In this document: piece after piece, positions 14,275 through 21,666 of the stretch
Layout of the letters: each line of letters begins with the position of its first letter
Position numbering within the stretch: the stretch's first letter is position 1
From: CAZXPG01 sp964643145
GTDB lineage: Bacteria; Pseudomonadota; Alphaproteobacteria; Rickettsiales; Arcanibacteraceae
Direction of reading: 5' to 3'
Assembly: GCA_964643145.1 (NCBI GenBank)
Contig: CAZXPG010000033.1
Location: 1-21,680 of the forward strand
Length of the DNA stretch: 21,680 bases
Translations under genes and position numbers: made by a program
Notes under the pieces: model-generated
What the model was told of the DNA's origin: nothing
Seen by the model: the letters and a program-made list of their open reading frames with translations, nothing else
Databases searched by the model: none

Positions 14275-14930
14275 ACCACACAGCCCTGTAGCAAGCCGAT
14301 CAACTCCCGATGGTTCTTCACATGGGTTGCTGGGGGGCAATGCTGATATTTCATATCTAACGGATTACCATCACCAAAAAACACCGGCACACAACCCGCA
14401 TTATGGGCGCATTCCATATCGCTCACACTATCACCGATAAACCAGACATCTCTACCGGAAACAACCCCACTGCCCTCAAGTGCAAGCCTGACAGGGGCAA
14501 CGGCAGGCTTATCATCGTCTGCATCTTGCGCGCCAATCGCTTTAGAAAAATAGTGCCCCCAAGAAAGATGGCTAATTTCTTCCCGCAGCGAGGTGCCTAT
14601 TTTATTACTGACAACAGCAACATAGATGCTATGATCTTTCAGCAACAGTTCAAGCAATGTGCCAGCTTCTGGCAAAGGTTCCAACATTTCTGTACGAAAA
14701 CGCCTATAACTTTGCTGGTAAAACGTTCCTGCCTTCTCCCAGTCTGCACCAAATAATTCTGGAAAATAATCACGCATAGAACGGTGAATAGTGTTCTTGG
14801 TTTTTTCAATCGGCCAGGGTGCATGCCCCATCATCGACAGCGTATCACTTAGGGCAGCATGAATGACCGGCCAGGTGTTAGCAAGTGTATTATCCCAATC
14901 AAATAAGATTGCCTTAGGTTTTTGTAACAT
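14271..14930 (-). CDS. HAD family hydrolase (phosphoglycolate phosphatase-like)
   Basis: A 219-residue haloacid-dehalogenase phosphatase. Motif I is FDWDNTL with nucleophile Asp11 and Asp13; motif II is VVSNK (106-110); motif III is Lys141-Pro142; motif IV is GDSVSDMECA with Asp167 and Asp171. The cap domain lies between about 18 and 85. The closest type is phosphoglycolate phosphatase, but substrates in this family cannot be assigned from sequence. AGGGA lies about eight bases before the ATG. It begins 28 bases after the 263-residue unknown gene, so the two may be co-transcribed. Confidence 0.88.
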   Translation of the reverse strand: MLQKPKAILFDWDNTLANTWPVIHAALSDTLSMMGHAPWPIEKTKNTIHRSMRDYFPELFGADWEKAGTFYQQSYRRFRTEMLEPLPEAGTLLELLLKDHSIYVAVVSNKIGTSLREEISHLSWGHYFSKAIGAQDADDDKPAVAPVRLALEGSGVVSGRDVWFIGDSVSDMECAHNAGCVPVFFGDGNPLDMKYQHCPPATHVKNHRELIGLLQGCVV

Positions 14931-14958
14931 ATATCCCTGTAATAGGTGGTTACTATGG

Positions 14959-15750
14959 TTACCCCATAGATGGTTGGTTCTGCATGATATTTTTTCTCTC
15001 TACTACCCTGGCCACGGTGTTTGCCCGCCTGCTCCCACACACTATCTTTTGCGAAGGAACCATCAGTAAGGAAGCATCTTGAAGAATACTATATTTCCAA
15101 TCAGCTAGATCAGCATTCTCTTCTTCAAAGTAACTTGCAGTAGACGCACTATACTGTCTTGGGTCGCCGTTAGCACCAGCAGTTGTAGGCGCATATATCA
15201 TTACCGGCTGCTTCTCATGCGGAACTGTGCCAAAAGCCATTCTTTCCTTATCTGCTAATCTGAATGTGAATCCCTTCGCATTAGGAAGGTCACATAACTT
15301 GGGTTCTATATCAACAGTTGCATTAATGAGAGCATATATTGCCGTGGCATTCTTGCGATAGTCGCTGCACTGTGTAGATGCAAGCCATTGCTCTTCATTT
15401 CTACTTAATGCGGTTATAAGCTTATGGCAAACAGTATTCCCCCCCACAGAATAATCGTCGTAAGTATGATGCTGAATGAGGCTTTGCCGTAATAGCAGAT
15501 CACGCGCGGCATCCCCACCCCCAAGAGCCGTAACGCGATGCAGAACAGCATGGAATAAGCGCGTTTTTTTATCCCATGGCACATCACCTTCTACAATAGC
15601 AAACAACAGGGATTTATCATTTGTATAGTATCCGGTAAGAACACTAAGTGATGACTGGTTGATCTCTTCTTCAAGAAGAGAAACTTGATTCTTTATCGAA
15701 CCCAATTTTTGTTGAAGCCTGTTATACAAACTTTCACGAGCAGCAAACAC
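14959..15750 (-). CDS. Hypothetical protein, 263 aa, GTG start
   Basis: Not recognised. The frame is closed by a TAA 12 bases upstream of the GTG, so GTG (15750-15748) is the only sensible start; AAGGGGAG sits about five bases before it. The first 32 residues (SLYNRLQQKLGSIKNQVSLL and EEEIN) look like an amphipathic helix or coiled coil. The rest is mixed, with four cysteines (108, 128, 153, 238) and a Gly/Asp/Tyr-rich stretch (191-208). There is no signal peptide or membrane segment. It lies between the glycosyltransferase (117 bases upstream) and the HAD phosphatase (28 bases downstream). It could be a lineage-specific protein or an effector; there is no direct evidence for either. Confidence 0.65.
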   Translation of the reverse strand: MFAARESLYNRLQQKLGSIKNQVSLLEEEINQSSLSVLTGYYTNDKSLLFAIVEGDVPWDKKTRLFHAVLHRVTALGGGDAARDLLLRQSLIQHHTYDDYSVGGNTVCHKLITALSRNEEQWLASTQCSDYRKNATAIYALINATVDIEPKLCDLPNAKGFTFRLADKERMAFGTVPHEKQPVMIYAPTTAGANGDPRQYSASTASYFEEENADLADWKYSILQDASLLMVPSQKIVCGSRRANTVARVVERKNIMQNQPSMG

Positions 15751-15867
15751 CCTCTCCCCTTATAAATTGAGATTAGCAGCAGCTATGATGGTAGCAGCTT
15801 AGATAGGAATATAACTACCATTTTTTAGCATATCCTTCAAGTGCTTATTATAACAGAAAAGGGACCA

Positions 15868-16842
15868 TTACGGCTTCCTTGGGGTATTATTTTCCTCTTT
15901 GGAGGTGGCTTTGCCGGTGTGAAAACGCTGCACCACGCAATAGGGCTTTTTTTTCTGTACGCCATAATAGGTGCGCATAATCAGTTCAGCTAAGAACCCG
16001 GTGGTGATAAGTTGAATGGCGGTGATAATCAGCACAATCCCCACATAAAACAGAGGGCGGTTGCCAATAGCTTCCCCCGTTATTTTAAGCGCAAGCAGGT
16101 AGGCTTGAATAGCCATGCCAAGCAACAGCATGATAAGCCCGATACCGCCAAAGAGATGCATAGGCTTTTGCTGGTATTTCTGGAAAAACACCATGAGAAG
16201 CAGGTCGCACAGCACGCGCAATGTACGGCCAATCCCATATTTAGACACGCCATGTATGCGGGGGTGATGCCGTACATCCACTTCGGCAATCCGTGCCCCT
16301 TGTAATGTGCCAAGCACTGGGATAAAGCGGTGTAACTCCCCATAAAGTTCCAGATTCTTGGCAAACTCTGCTCGAAATAGTTTCAATGTACAGCCATAAT
16401 CATGGATATGCACATCGGTTAAGGTACGGATCAGATAATTAGCCAGTTGACTGGGGATTTTGCGCAAAAATAAGCCATCCTGTCGCTTAACGCGCCTACC
16501 TGTCACCATATCATAATTGCCCTGCTTAAGGGTGCTAAGCATCAGAGGAATATCGGCAGGGTCATTCTGCAAATCACCATCGAGTGTCGCAATATAACGC
16601 CCGCGCGCCGCTTCAATGCCTGCTGCCAGAGCGGAAGTCTGGCCAAAATTACGGCTAAAAAGCAGTAAATGAATGGCCGGATCGTTGAGTAGTAGCATTT
16701 CTTCTACCGTGCCATCATTTGAGCCATCATCCACCAGGATAATTTCATATTCCAGCCCAGTCAGCCTATCATGCAGCGTTTTTACCAGAGAAACAATATT
16801 CTCTTTCTCGTTATGAATCGGGACGACAACAGATAAATCCAT
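15868..16842 (-). CDS. GT2 glycosyltransferase, DPM1/ArnC/GtrB-like, membrane-anchored
   Basis: A family 2 glycosyltransferase (324 residues from the chosen start). The N-terminal GT-A domain has SVVVPIHNEKEN, VDDGSNDGT and the metal-binding LDGDLQNDP, followed by HRFIPVL and the typical RxHGxSKYG region. Two C-terminal membrane segments follow (LFGGIGLIMLLLGMAIQAYL, and FYVGIVLIITAIQL running into ITTGFLAEL). Such enzymes move a sugar from a nucleotide donor to a polyprenyl phosphate, for lipid A, O-antigen or protein modification. The frame is open from 16875, with Met codons also at 16854 and 16842; I chose 16842 because SVVVPIHNE normally lies within the first few residues. It follows tyrS after 56 bases on the same strand. 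Confidence 0.88.
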   Translation of the reverse strand: MDLSVVVPIHNEKENIVSLVKTLHDRLTGLEYEIILVDDGSNDGTVEEMLLLNDPAIHLLLFSRNFGQTSALAAGIEAARGRYIATLDGDLQNDPADIPLMLSTLKQGNYDMVTGRRVKRQDGLFLRKIPSQLANYLIRTLTDVHIHDYGCTLKLFRAEFAKNLELYGELHRFIPVLGTLQGARIAEVDVRHHPRIHGVSKYGIGRTLRVLCDLLLMVFFQKYQQKPMHLFGGIGLIMLLLGMAIQAYLLALKITGEAIGNRPLFYVGIVLIITAIQLITTGFLAELIMRTYYGVQKKKPYCVVQRFHTGKATSKEENNTPRKP

Positions 16843-16898
16843 GATATTGCCCATGTTTAGTAGTTCGTGGCACACTGGCAGTACCGAGCTACCAGCCT

Positions 16899-18155
16899 TT
16901 AAGCACCCAAGGCAATCAACGCATGATGTTTCTTTCCGGCGGAAAGCTTAATCATACCTTCGCTGTTAATGTCTTTGATACTCACTTCCTGGGTTTCGCT
17001 GCTAAAAGGCACGTCATTCACCCGTGCGCCACCACCCCGGATTAAGCGGCGCGCTTCACCGCCAGAGGCAGCAAGGCCGCTACGGTGTAAGAGCTGGTAA
17101 GCCTGGATGCCAGCTTCAAGCTCTCTTTTGCTGATTTCAATCACCGGCAACCCTGCGCCTGCCTTTTTCTCTTCAAAGGTCTGGCGCGCCGTTTCCGCCG
17201 CCTCCCGTGCTGCCTGTTCGCCGTGGCATAGTTTGGTTGCCTCAAATGCCAGCATCTTCTTGGCTTCGTTTATAGCGCTGCCTTCCAGGGCTTCCAGTCG
17301 CTGAATATCCTCCTGTGGCAATTCGGTAAAGAGCCGCAGGAACCTGCCAACATCGGCATCTTCCGTGTTGCGCCAGAACTGCCAGTAGTCATAAGGCGAA
17401 AGCAGATCGCTGGAGAGCCACACGGCACCACTAGCGGTTTTACCCATTTTGGCACCAGAAGCTGTGGTAATCAGTGGCGTTGTCAGGCCAAAAATGTCTT
17501 TCCCACTCAGCCTGCGGTTCAGTTCCACGCCATTGACAATATTCCCCCATTGGTCAGAGCCACCAATCTGGATGCGGCACTGATAGTTGCGGTGCAGTTC
17601 AACAAAATCATAGGCCTGAAGCAGCATATAGTTAAATTCCAGGAAGCTAAGATTCTGCTCGCGCTCTAAACGCAGCTTCACACTATCAAAGCTGAGCATA
17701 CGGTTTACCGAGAAATGTCGCCCATAATCCCGTAAAAAATCAATATAATTTAGCTTGGCAAGCCAATCGTCATTATTCACCATGACGGCATCCGCTTCCC
17801 CATCACCAAAGCGGATGAATTTTGCCAGCACGGTCTTGATACCTGCCATATTGGCGCGTATATCGTCATCTGAAAGCAGTTTGCGTGCTTCATCTTTGCC
17901 GGAAGGGTCTCCCACTTTTGTGGTGCCGCCACCCACCAGCACAATGGGCTTATGCCCTTGCTGCTGAAGCAAGCGCAGGATCATGATCTGCATCAGGCTG
18001 CCCACATGCAGGGAAGGAGCAGTACAGTCAAAACCGATATAGGCCGTCACTGGCCCTGCCTGCATCAACCTATCCAGCTGGGCAGGGTCGGTACATTGAT
18101 GGAAAAAGCCACGTGTGGTAAAAAGCGAAAGAAACGGGGAAGTATATGCCATCAT
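16899..18155 (-). CDS. tyrS: TyrS, tyrosyl-tRNA synthetase
   Basis: A 418-residue class I aminoacyl-tRNA synthetase that charges tRNA-Tyr. The HIGH-type motif is HVGS (50-53) and the second signature is KMGKT (236-240), a KMSKS variant common in bacterial TyrS. GGSDQWGN (198-205) and YIGFDCTAPSLH (39-50) bind tyrosine and ATP. The C-terminal S4 RNA-binding domain (about 350-415) contains SGGEARRLIRGGG. The start is a double ATG (MMAY); I kept the first, but either is possible and no Shine-Dalgarno sequence is clear. A hairpin-rich non-coding stretch lies upstream. Confidence 0.96.
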   Translation of the reverse strand: MMAYTSPFLSLFTTRGFFHQCTDPAQLDRLMQAGPVTAYIGFDCTAPSLHVGSLMQIMILRLLQQQGHKPIVLVGGGTTKVGDPSGKDEARKLLSDDDIRANMAGIKTVLAKFIRFGDGEADAVMVNNDDWLAKLNYIDFLRDYGRHFSVNRMLSFDSVKLRLEREQNLSFLEFNYMLLQAYDFVELHRNYQCRIQIGGSDQWGNIVNGVELNRRLSGKDIFGLTTPLITTASGAKMGKTASGAVWLSSDLLSPYDYWQFWRNTEDADVGRFLRLFTELPQEDIQRLEALEGSAINEAKKMLAFEATKLCHGEQAAREAAETARQTFEEKKAGAGLPVIEISKRELEAGIQAYQLLHRSGLAASGGEARRLIRGGGARVNDVPFSSETQEVSIKDINSEGMIKLSAGKKHHALIALGA

Positions 18156-18459
18156 AAGGTTCGTACTTGCTATAAATAAAGAAATATAGTTCTTATATAC
18201 TGTTCACAGTTCAAGAATTGGTTAGGTTGCAATGTGAGCAGTTTATGCTCTAATGCAAGCAATGCTGCATAAAGCAGGCATTGCGCGACATTTCCGCGTT
18301 CCCTGCAGAATGCAGGAACGCAAAAATAAGGTATATAGCGTAATGCATCGTAAATAAATATGTAAAGCATAGAAAGTGCTTTTTTCTCATATTTCTATTG
18401 CACAGATAAAACGAAGACACACCCTAATACGGTATTTTTAAAAGGATTGAGACAGCTCT
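18156..18459. other. Non-coding stretch between divergent tyrS and trmFO, with a cluster of hairpins
   Basis: 304 bases without a supportable gene. Four consecutive short stems lie in it: ACTGT/ACAGT (18199-18210), GAGCA/TGCTC (18236-18250), GCAATGC-TGC/GCA-G-GCATTGC (18259-18284) and GCGTTCC-C-TGCA/TGCA-GGAACGC (18296-18321). The last two share a design of seven pairs, one bulge and three to four pairs. Further right, AAAGCA/TGCTTT followed by a T-run (18364-18385) could be a weak plus-strand terminator. I see no convincing promoter in either direction. The stretch could be the 5' leader of tyrS, a small RNA, or only promoter DNA. Confidence 0.5.
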
Positions 18460-19809
18460 ATGACATTATTACATATTATCGGCGGCGGTTTAGCCGGAAG
18501 TGAGGCCGCATGGCAAGCTGCATCACGGGGGATAACGGTTATCCTGCATGAAATGCGTACTGCAACACGAAAAACTGAGGCGCATCAAACTGATAAACTG
18601 GCAGAACTTGTCTGCTCTAATTCTTTCCGCAATGATGATATCAACAGCGCAATCGGGCTGCTGCATGAAGAAATGCGGCGGGCAGGCTCGCTCATTATGG
18701 AAGCCGCAGATAAGCATAAAGTGCCCGCAGGCGGTGCATTGGCAATGGACAGGGAAGCCTTCTCTCAGGAAATTCAGCAACGGCTCGAAGTTCATCCCAA
18801 TGTCACGATTATCCGTGAAGAAATAGAAACACTGCCAGAAAGCGGTTTTGGCCCTACCATTATCGCCACAGGCCCCCTCACCTCGTCCGCACTAGCAGAT
18901 TCGATTCGCAGCATCACAGGCGAAGAACATCTGGCATTTTTTGATGCCATTGCCCCTATTGTCTATAAAGATTCCATTGATTTCTCTAAAGCCTGGTTCC
19001 AATCGCGCTATGATAAGCCGGGGCCAGGCGGTACAGGTAAAGACTATATCAACTGCCCGCTTACGCAAGTGCAATATTACGCCTTCATTGATGCATTACT
19101 TGCCGGCGAGAAAACCGATTTTAAGGAATGGGAAAAAAACACTCCATATTTTGATGGTTGCCTGCCCATTGAAGTGATGGCAGAACGTGGAAGAGAAACG
19201 CTGGCCTTTGGCCCAATGAAACCTGTGGGGCTCACCAACCCCCATAGCAGTGAAAAACCCTATGCGGTGGTACAGCTTCGGCAGGATAATAAGCTGGGGA
19301 CACTCTATAATATCGTTGGGTTTCAGACCAAGCTGAAATATGGTGTGCAGAAGGAAATTTTTTCGATGATCCCTGGCCTAGAACAGGCCGAATTTGCCCG
19401 TTTAGGTGGGCTGCACCGCAATAGTTTCATTAACAGCCCAAGAGTGCTAGATAGCCATCTACGCTTAAAGCAACGCCCTTCTATCCGCTTTGCCGGGCAA
19501 GTCACCGGCGTAGAAGGCTATGTTGAAAGTGCTGCTATCGGCTTGTTGGCCGGGCGTTTTTCCAGCGATGAACTGCATGGCAAGAATGTGATGCTGCCAC
19601 CCGTTGAGACAGCTCTCGGCGCACTGCTGAACCACATCACCGCTGGAGCTGAAGCCTCCAGTTTTCAACCCATGAATATCAATTTTGGCCTCTTCCCGCC
19701 TTTTGACAAACGTGTGAAGAAAATGGACAGAAAAGCCGCCTATGCTGCAAGAGCCTTAGAAAAAATAGGTGGGTGGGTGTTGATTGACGACATTTCCAAT
19801 AGAAATTAG
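18460..19809 (+). CDS. trmFO: TrmFO, folate/FAD-dependent tRNA (uracil-54-C5)-methyltransferase
   Basis: A 449-residue flavoprotein that methylates U54 in the T-loop of tRNA using methylenetetrahydrofolate. The FAD-binding start is IIGGGLAGSEAA (6-17). LVCSNSFRND carries the conserved Cys52, and FDGCLPIEVMAERG carries Cys234, which correspond to the two functional cysteines known in the family. GGLHRNSFINSP and the C-terminal NINFGLFPP are also typical. AAAAGGA lies about 14 bases before the ATG, a long spacing. It converges on rapZ with a 49-base gap that contains a hairpin. Confidence 0.96.
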   Translation: MTLLHIIGGGLAGSEAAWQAASRGITVILHEMRTATRKTEAHQTDKLAELVCSNSFRNDDINSAIGLLHEEMRRAGSLIMEAADKHKVPAGGALAMDREAFSQEIQQRLEVHPNVTIIREEIETLPESGFGPTIIATGPLTSSALADSIRSITGEEHLAFFDAIAPIVYKDSIDFSKAWFQSRYDKPGPGGTGKDYINCPLTQVQYYAFIDALLAGEKTDFKEWEKNTPYFDGCLPIEVMAERGRETLAFGPMKPVGLTNPHSSEKPYAVVQLRQDNKLGTLYNIVGFQTKLKYGVQKEIFSMIPGLEQAEFARLGGLHRNSFINSPRVLDSHLRLKQRPSIRFAGQVTGVEGYVESAAIGLLAGRFSSDELHGKNVMLPPVETALGALLNHITAGAEASSFQPMNINFGLFPPFDKRVKKMDRKAAYAARALEKIGGWVLIDDISNRN

Positions 19810-19819
19810 GGGGACCATA

Positions 19820-19846
19820 CTGAAACCACTCTTCAAGTGGTTACAG
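19820..19846. terminator. Hairpin between convergent trmFO and rapZ
   Basis: CTG-A-AACCACT (19820-19830) pairs with AGTGGTT-A-CAG (19836-19846) around CTTCA, ten pairs with one A-A mismatch. It is symmetric and can form from either strand. There is no clear T-run, so it is a moderate candidate for a shared terminator. Confidence 0.5.
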
Positions 19847-19858
19847 TGCCTGATACTG

Positions 19859-20728
19859 CTACCGCTTTAAATCTCGGTGGCGTATTTCAACATTATAGCC
19901 CTGCTCATCAAGCAGGGCTTTCAGCCGTTCGGCGGTAAATACGGAGCGATGCCTCCCACCCGTGCAACCCACAGCAATGGTGAGGTAGGATTTTCCCTCT
20001 TCCATATAACGGGGGAGAAGCGGCAGCAACAAATTTTTTATATGCTCAAAAAAGGGAGAAAAGGCGGGGTCGTTCTCAATATAGGCGGCTACTTTACGGT
20101 TTTTGCCGCTAAATGTCCTGAGTGCCTCGACATAATGGGGGTTTTTCAGGAAGCGCACATCAAACACCAAATCAGCCTCACGTGGCAAGCCATGCCGGAA
20201 GGAAAAAGAAGTAACCACCAGCGAAAAGTTTGTCTGCCCCTCTATGGCAAAATTACCACGAATCCAGCGTTTCAAGTCGGGTATAGAAAAATCGGAACTA
20301 TCCACCACATAATCGGCATAATTGCGTAAATCGCTGATACTATCCCTCTCGTGGCGAATACTATCGCTCAACAGCCTATCACTGCTGATTGGGTGCTTGC
20401 GGCGTGTTTCGGTAAAACGCCGCTGCAATACTTCATCCTCACAATCAAGAAAAAGGATGGTTACATCCAGATCTTTATTCTGCTGGAGGGGAATAATCTT
20501 TTGCTTAAATTGTTCCAGCGAAAAATCACGGCTGCGTACATCCACCCCCACAGCCAGCAAGCGTGGTTTACCGCGTGCGGGTTTGGCAAGTAACGGGGCA
20601 AGCGACAACGGAATATTATCCACCGCCTCAAACCCTAAGTCCTCCAGGGTTTTCAGTGCCACCGATTTCCCAGCTCCCGACATGCCGGTAACAAAGATCA
20701 CCTTTGATTTTGTTATTGTATCCATCAT
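19859..20728 (-). CDS. rapZ: RapZ, RNase adapter / nucleotide-binding protein
   Basis: A 289-residue protein of the RapZ (YvcJ) family. It has a Walker A GMSGAGKS (15-22) at the N-terminus, the DNIP block, and the C-terminal VGCTGGRHRSV, the region that in E. coli binds small RNAs and glucosamine-6-phosphate. In E. coli RapZ guides RNase E to the GlmZ sRNA; in alphaproteobacteria its role is less clear. There it often lies near hprK and PTS genes, which are absent here. The start is a double ATG with GGATAG about nine bases upstream. It has its own predicted promoter and a palindrome in the leader, behind dps. Confidence 0.95.
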   Translation of the reverse strand: MMDTITKSKVIFVTGMSGAGKSVALKTLEDLGFEAVDNIPLSLAPLLAKPARGKPRLLAVGVDVRSRDFSLEQFKQKIIPLQQNKDLDVTILFLDCEDEVLQRRFTETRRKHPISSDRLLSDSIRHERDSISDLRNYADYVVDSSDFSIPDLKRWIRGNFAIEGQTNFSLVVTSFSFRHGLPREADLVFDVRFLKNPHYVEALRTFSGKNRKVAAYIENDPAFSPFFEHIKNLLLPLLPRYMEEGKSYLTIAVGCTGGRHRSVFTAERLKALLDEQGYNVEIRHRDLKR

Positions 20729-20751
20729 ATAATACTATCCAATGCACATAC

Positions 20752-20802
20752 CCCTCTCACCCTGAAATCTCTTCCTTTGCGAGAGATTTCAGGGTGAGAG
20801 GG
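20752..20802. repeat. Perfect 21-bp inverted repeat upstream of rapZ
   Basis: The left arm (20752-20772) begins CCCTCTCACCCTG, and the right arm (20782-20802) ends CAGGGTGAGAGGG. All 21 positions pair around TCCTTTGCG. It is unrelated in sequence to the CAGTTTTGGATAAGC family. Read on the minus strand it begins one base after the predicted -10 box and covers the expected transcription start of rapZ. It could be an operator, a 5' hairpin, or a terminator for dps without a T-run. Confidence 0.9.
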
Positions 20803-20803
20803 T

Positions 20804-20832
20804 ACTATACCATGCCTTGGTTCCTATTACAA
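20804..20832 (-). promoter_or_regulatory. Predicted sigma-70 promoter of rapZ
   Basis: On the minus strand: TTGTAA (20832-20827), 17 bases, TATAGT (20809-20804). The start of transcription would be near 20797, inside the right arm of the inverted repeat at 20752-20802. Confidence 0.55.
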
Positions 20833-20865
20833 TCCGAACTAGAAACAGCCTATCCACTATAATGG

Positions 20866-21369
20866 TTATTGTAACGTGCTTCGCAGCATCCAGGCCGATT
20901 TTTCGTGGAATTTCATAATATCAATCATAATATCTACCGATACATCATCCTCAATATCCTGCGCCACTTCAAGTGCCCGTCGCGCCTCTTCCGATCCCAG
21001 CACATGGCATTCCACCAGGTTTGATACCATCTGCTGCCAATTTTCAGGTAAGGATTCATCTTCACTAATGGTGGCCAGTTTTTGGAATTCGGCATAGGTA
21101 CCTGGAACATTATTCCCTAGTGCCCGCACCCGCTCGGCAATAATATCCCCTTTATCTTTCAGAGTATTATACTGTTTTTCAAATAATTTATGCAGGCTAT
21201 AAAAATTAGGTCCCGTTACGTTCCAGTGGTAGAATTGCGTTTTCTGGAATAATAGCTGGGTATTAGCAAGGCAGGAATACAAGGCCTGCGATACTTCCAT
21301 ACATTCGTCTGGAGTCATTATGATGTTAATATTATGCTCGCTCGCTTGCCGTAATTTTGCAGTTGCCAT
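20866..21369 (-). CDS. dps: Dps, DNA-binding ferritin-like protein
   Basis: A 167-residue Dps/miniferritin that assembles into 12-subunit shells, oxidises and stores Fe2+ using hydrogen peroxide, and protects DNA. The inter-subunit ferroxidase ligands fit E. coli spacing exactly: His48 and His60 (FYHWNVTGPNFYSLH), Glu64, Asp75 and Glu79 (GDIIAERV). The first residues (MATAKLRQ) carry the lysine and arginine that may touch DNA. AGGAG precedes the ATG by about nine bases. It lies 57 bases behind the 51-residue acidic ORF on the same strand, and the two may share a promoter. No OxyR or Fur box was recognised. Confidence 0.95.
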   Translation of the reverse strand: MATAKLRQASEHNINIIMTPDECMEVSQALYSCLANTQLLFQKTQFYHWNVTGPNFYSLHKLFEKQYNTLKDKGDIIAERVRALGNNVPGTYAEFQKLATISEDESLPENWQQMVSNLVECHVLGSEEARRALEVAQDIEDDVSVDIMIDIMKFHEKSAWMLRSTLQ

Positions 21370-21426
21370 CTATTAATACTCCTGATATATGATGTTCTTA
21401 GCGTAAAATTAAACTTATAAAACGAA

Positions 21427-21582
21427 TTATTTGTATATCCCTTGCATTTTATTAAACGGCACCAAATCTGATAAAATATTTTCAAGGTCACCCGTTCCAA
21501 AATTTAATTCAGCGAGGTCATCTTCTGATGGAAGTACCTGGTCGTCTAATATATCAAAAAGATTATCCCTATTGCTCTCCAT
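21427..21582 (-). CDS. Small acidic protein, 51 aa, upstream of dps
   Basis: A 52-codon frame that begins MESNRDNLFDILDDQVLPSE and ends NKMQGIYK, followed by TAA. AGGAG lies about nine bases before the ATG, as good as that of dps. It has about 12 Asp/Glu against three Lys/Arg, giving a very low expected pI. A recurring D-N/D-L-x-x-(I/E)-L pattern (NLFDILDD, DDLAEL, DLENILSDL) suggests short amphipathic helices. No family recognised. It stands directly before dps on the same strand, with a copy of the palindromic repeat in its 5' region (21628-21666). Confidence 0.6.
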   Translation of the reverse strand: MESNRDNLFDILDDQVLPSEDDLAELNFGTGDLENILSDLVPFNKMQGIYK

Positions 21583-21606
21583 AATTTTTCTCCTATTTGG
21601 CTACAG

Positions 21607-21666
21607 TGAGGTTATCTATTATTTAAGTAACCTCAGTTTTGGATAAGCTTTGCTTATCCAAAACTG
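21607..21666. repeat. Palindromic repeat, copy 4, with an extra outer half-site
   Basis: CAGTTTTGGATAAGC (21634-21648) and GCTTATCCAAAACTG (21652-21666) pair perfectly around TTT. TAACCT precedes the left arm, but the right flank reads GCATGTTA instead of AGGTTA. A separate TGAGGTTA (21607-21614) stands in inverted orientation to the TAACCTCA at 21628-21635. It lies 46 bases upstream (minus strand) of the acidic ORF that precedes dps. Confidence 0.9.

Noticed and set aside
15788..15836. ATGGTAG/CTACCAT inverted repeat followed by TTTTTT in the gap before the GTG-start gene
   Set aside because: Only seven pairs with a 30-base loop, and no plus-strand gene ends there, so it is not called as a terminator.
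18170..18370. 66-codon frame on the minus strand upstream of tyrS
   Set aside because: It has no ribosome-binding site or recognisable protein character, and it runs through several hairpins; more likely non-coding.
18156..18459. T-box riboswitch in the tyrS leader
   Set aside because: No T-box consensus or specifier loop is seen, and T-boxes are essentially absent from this group of bacteria.
21431..21646. 71-codon plus-strand frame at the right end
   Set aside because: It is antisense to the better supported 51-codon acidic ORF (with AGGAG) and runs into the repeat region.
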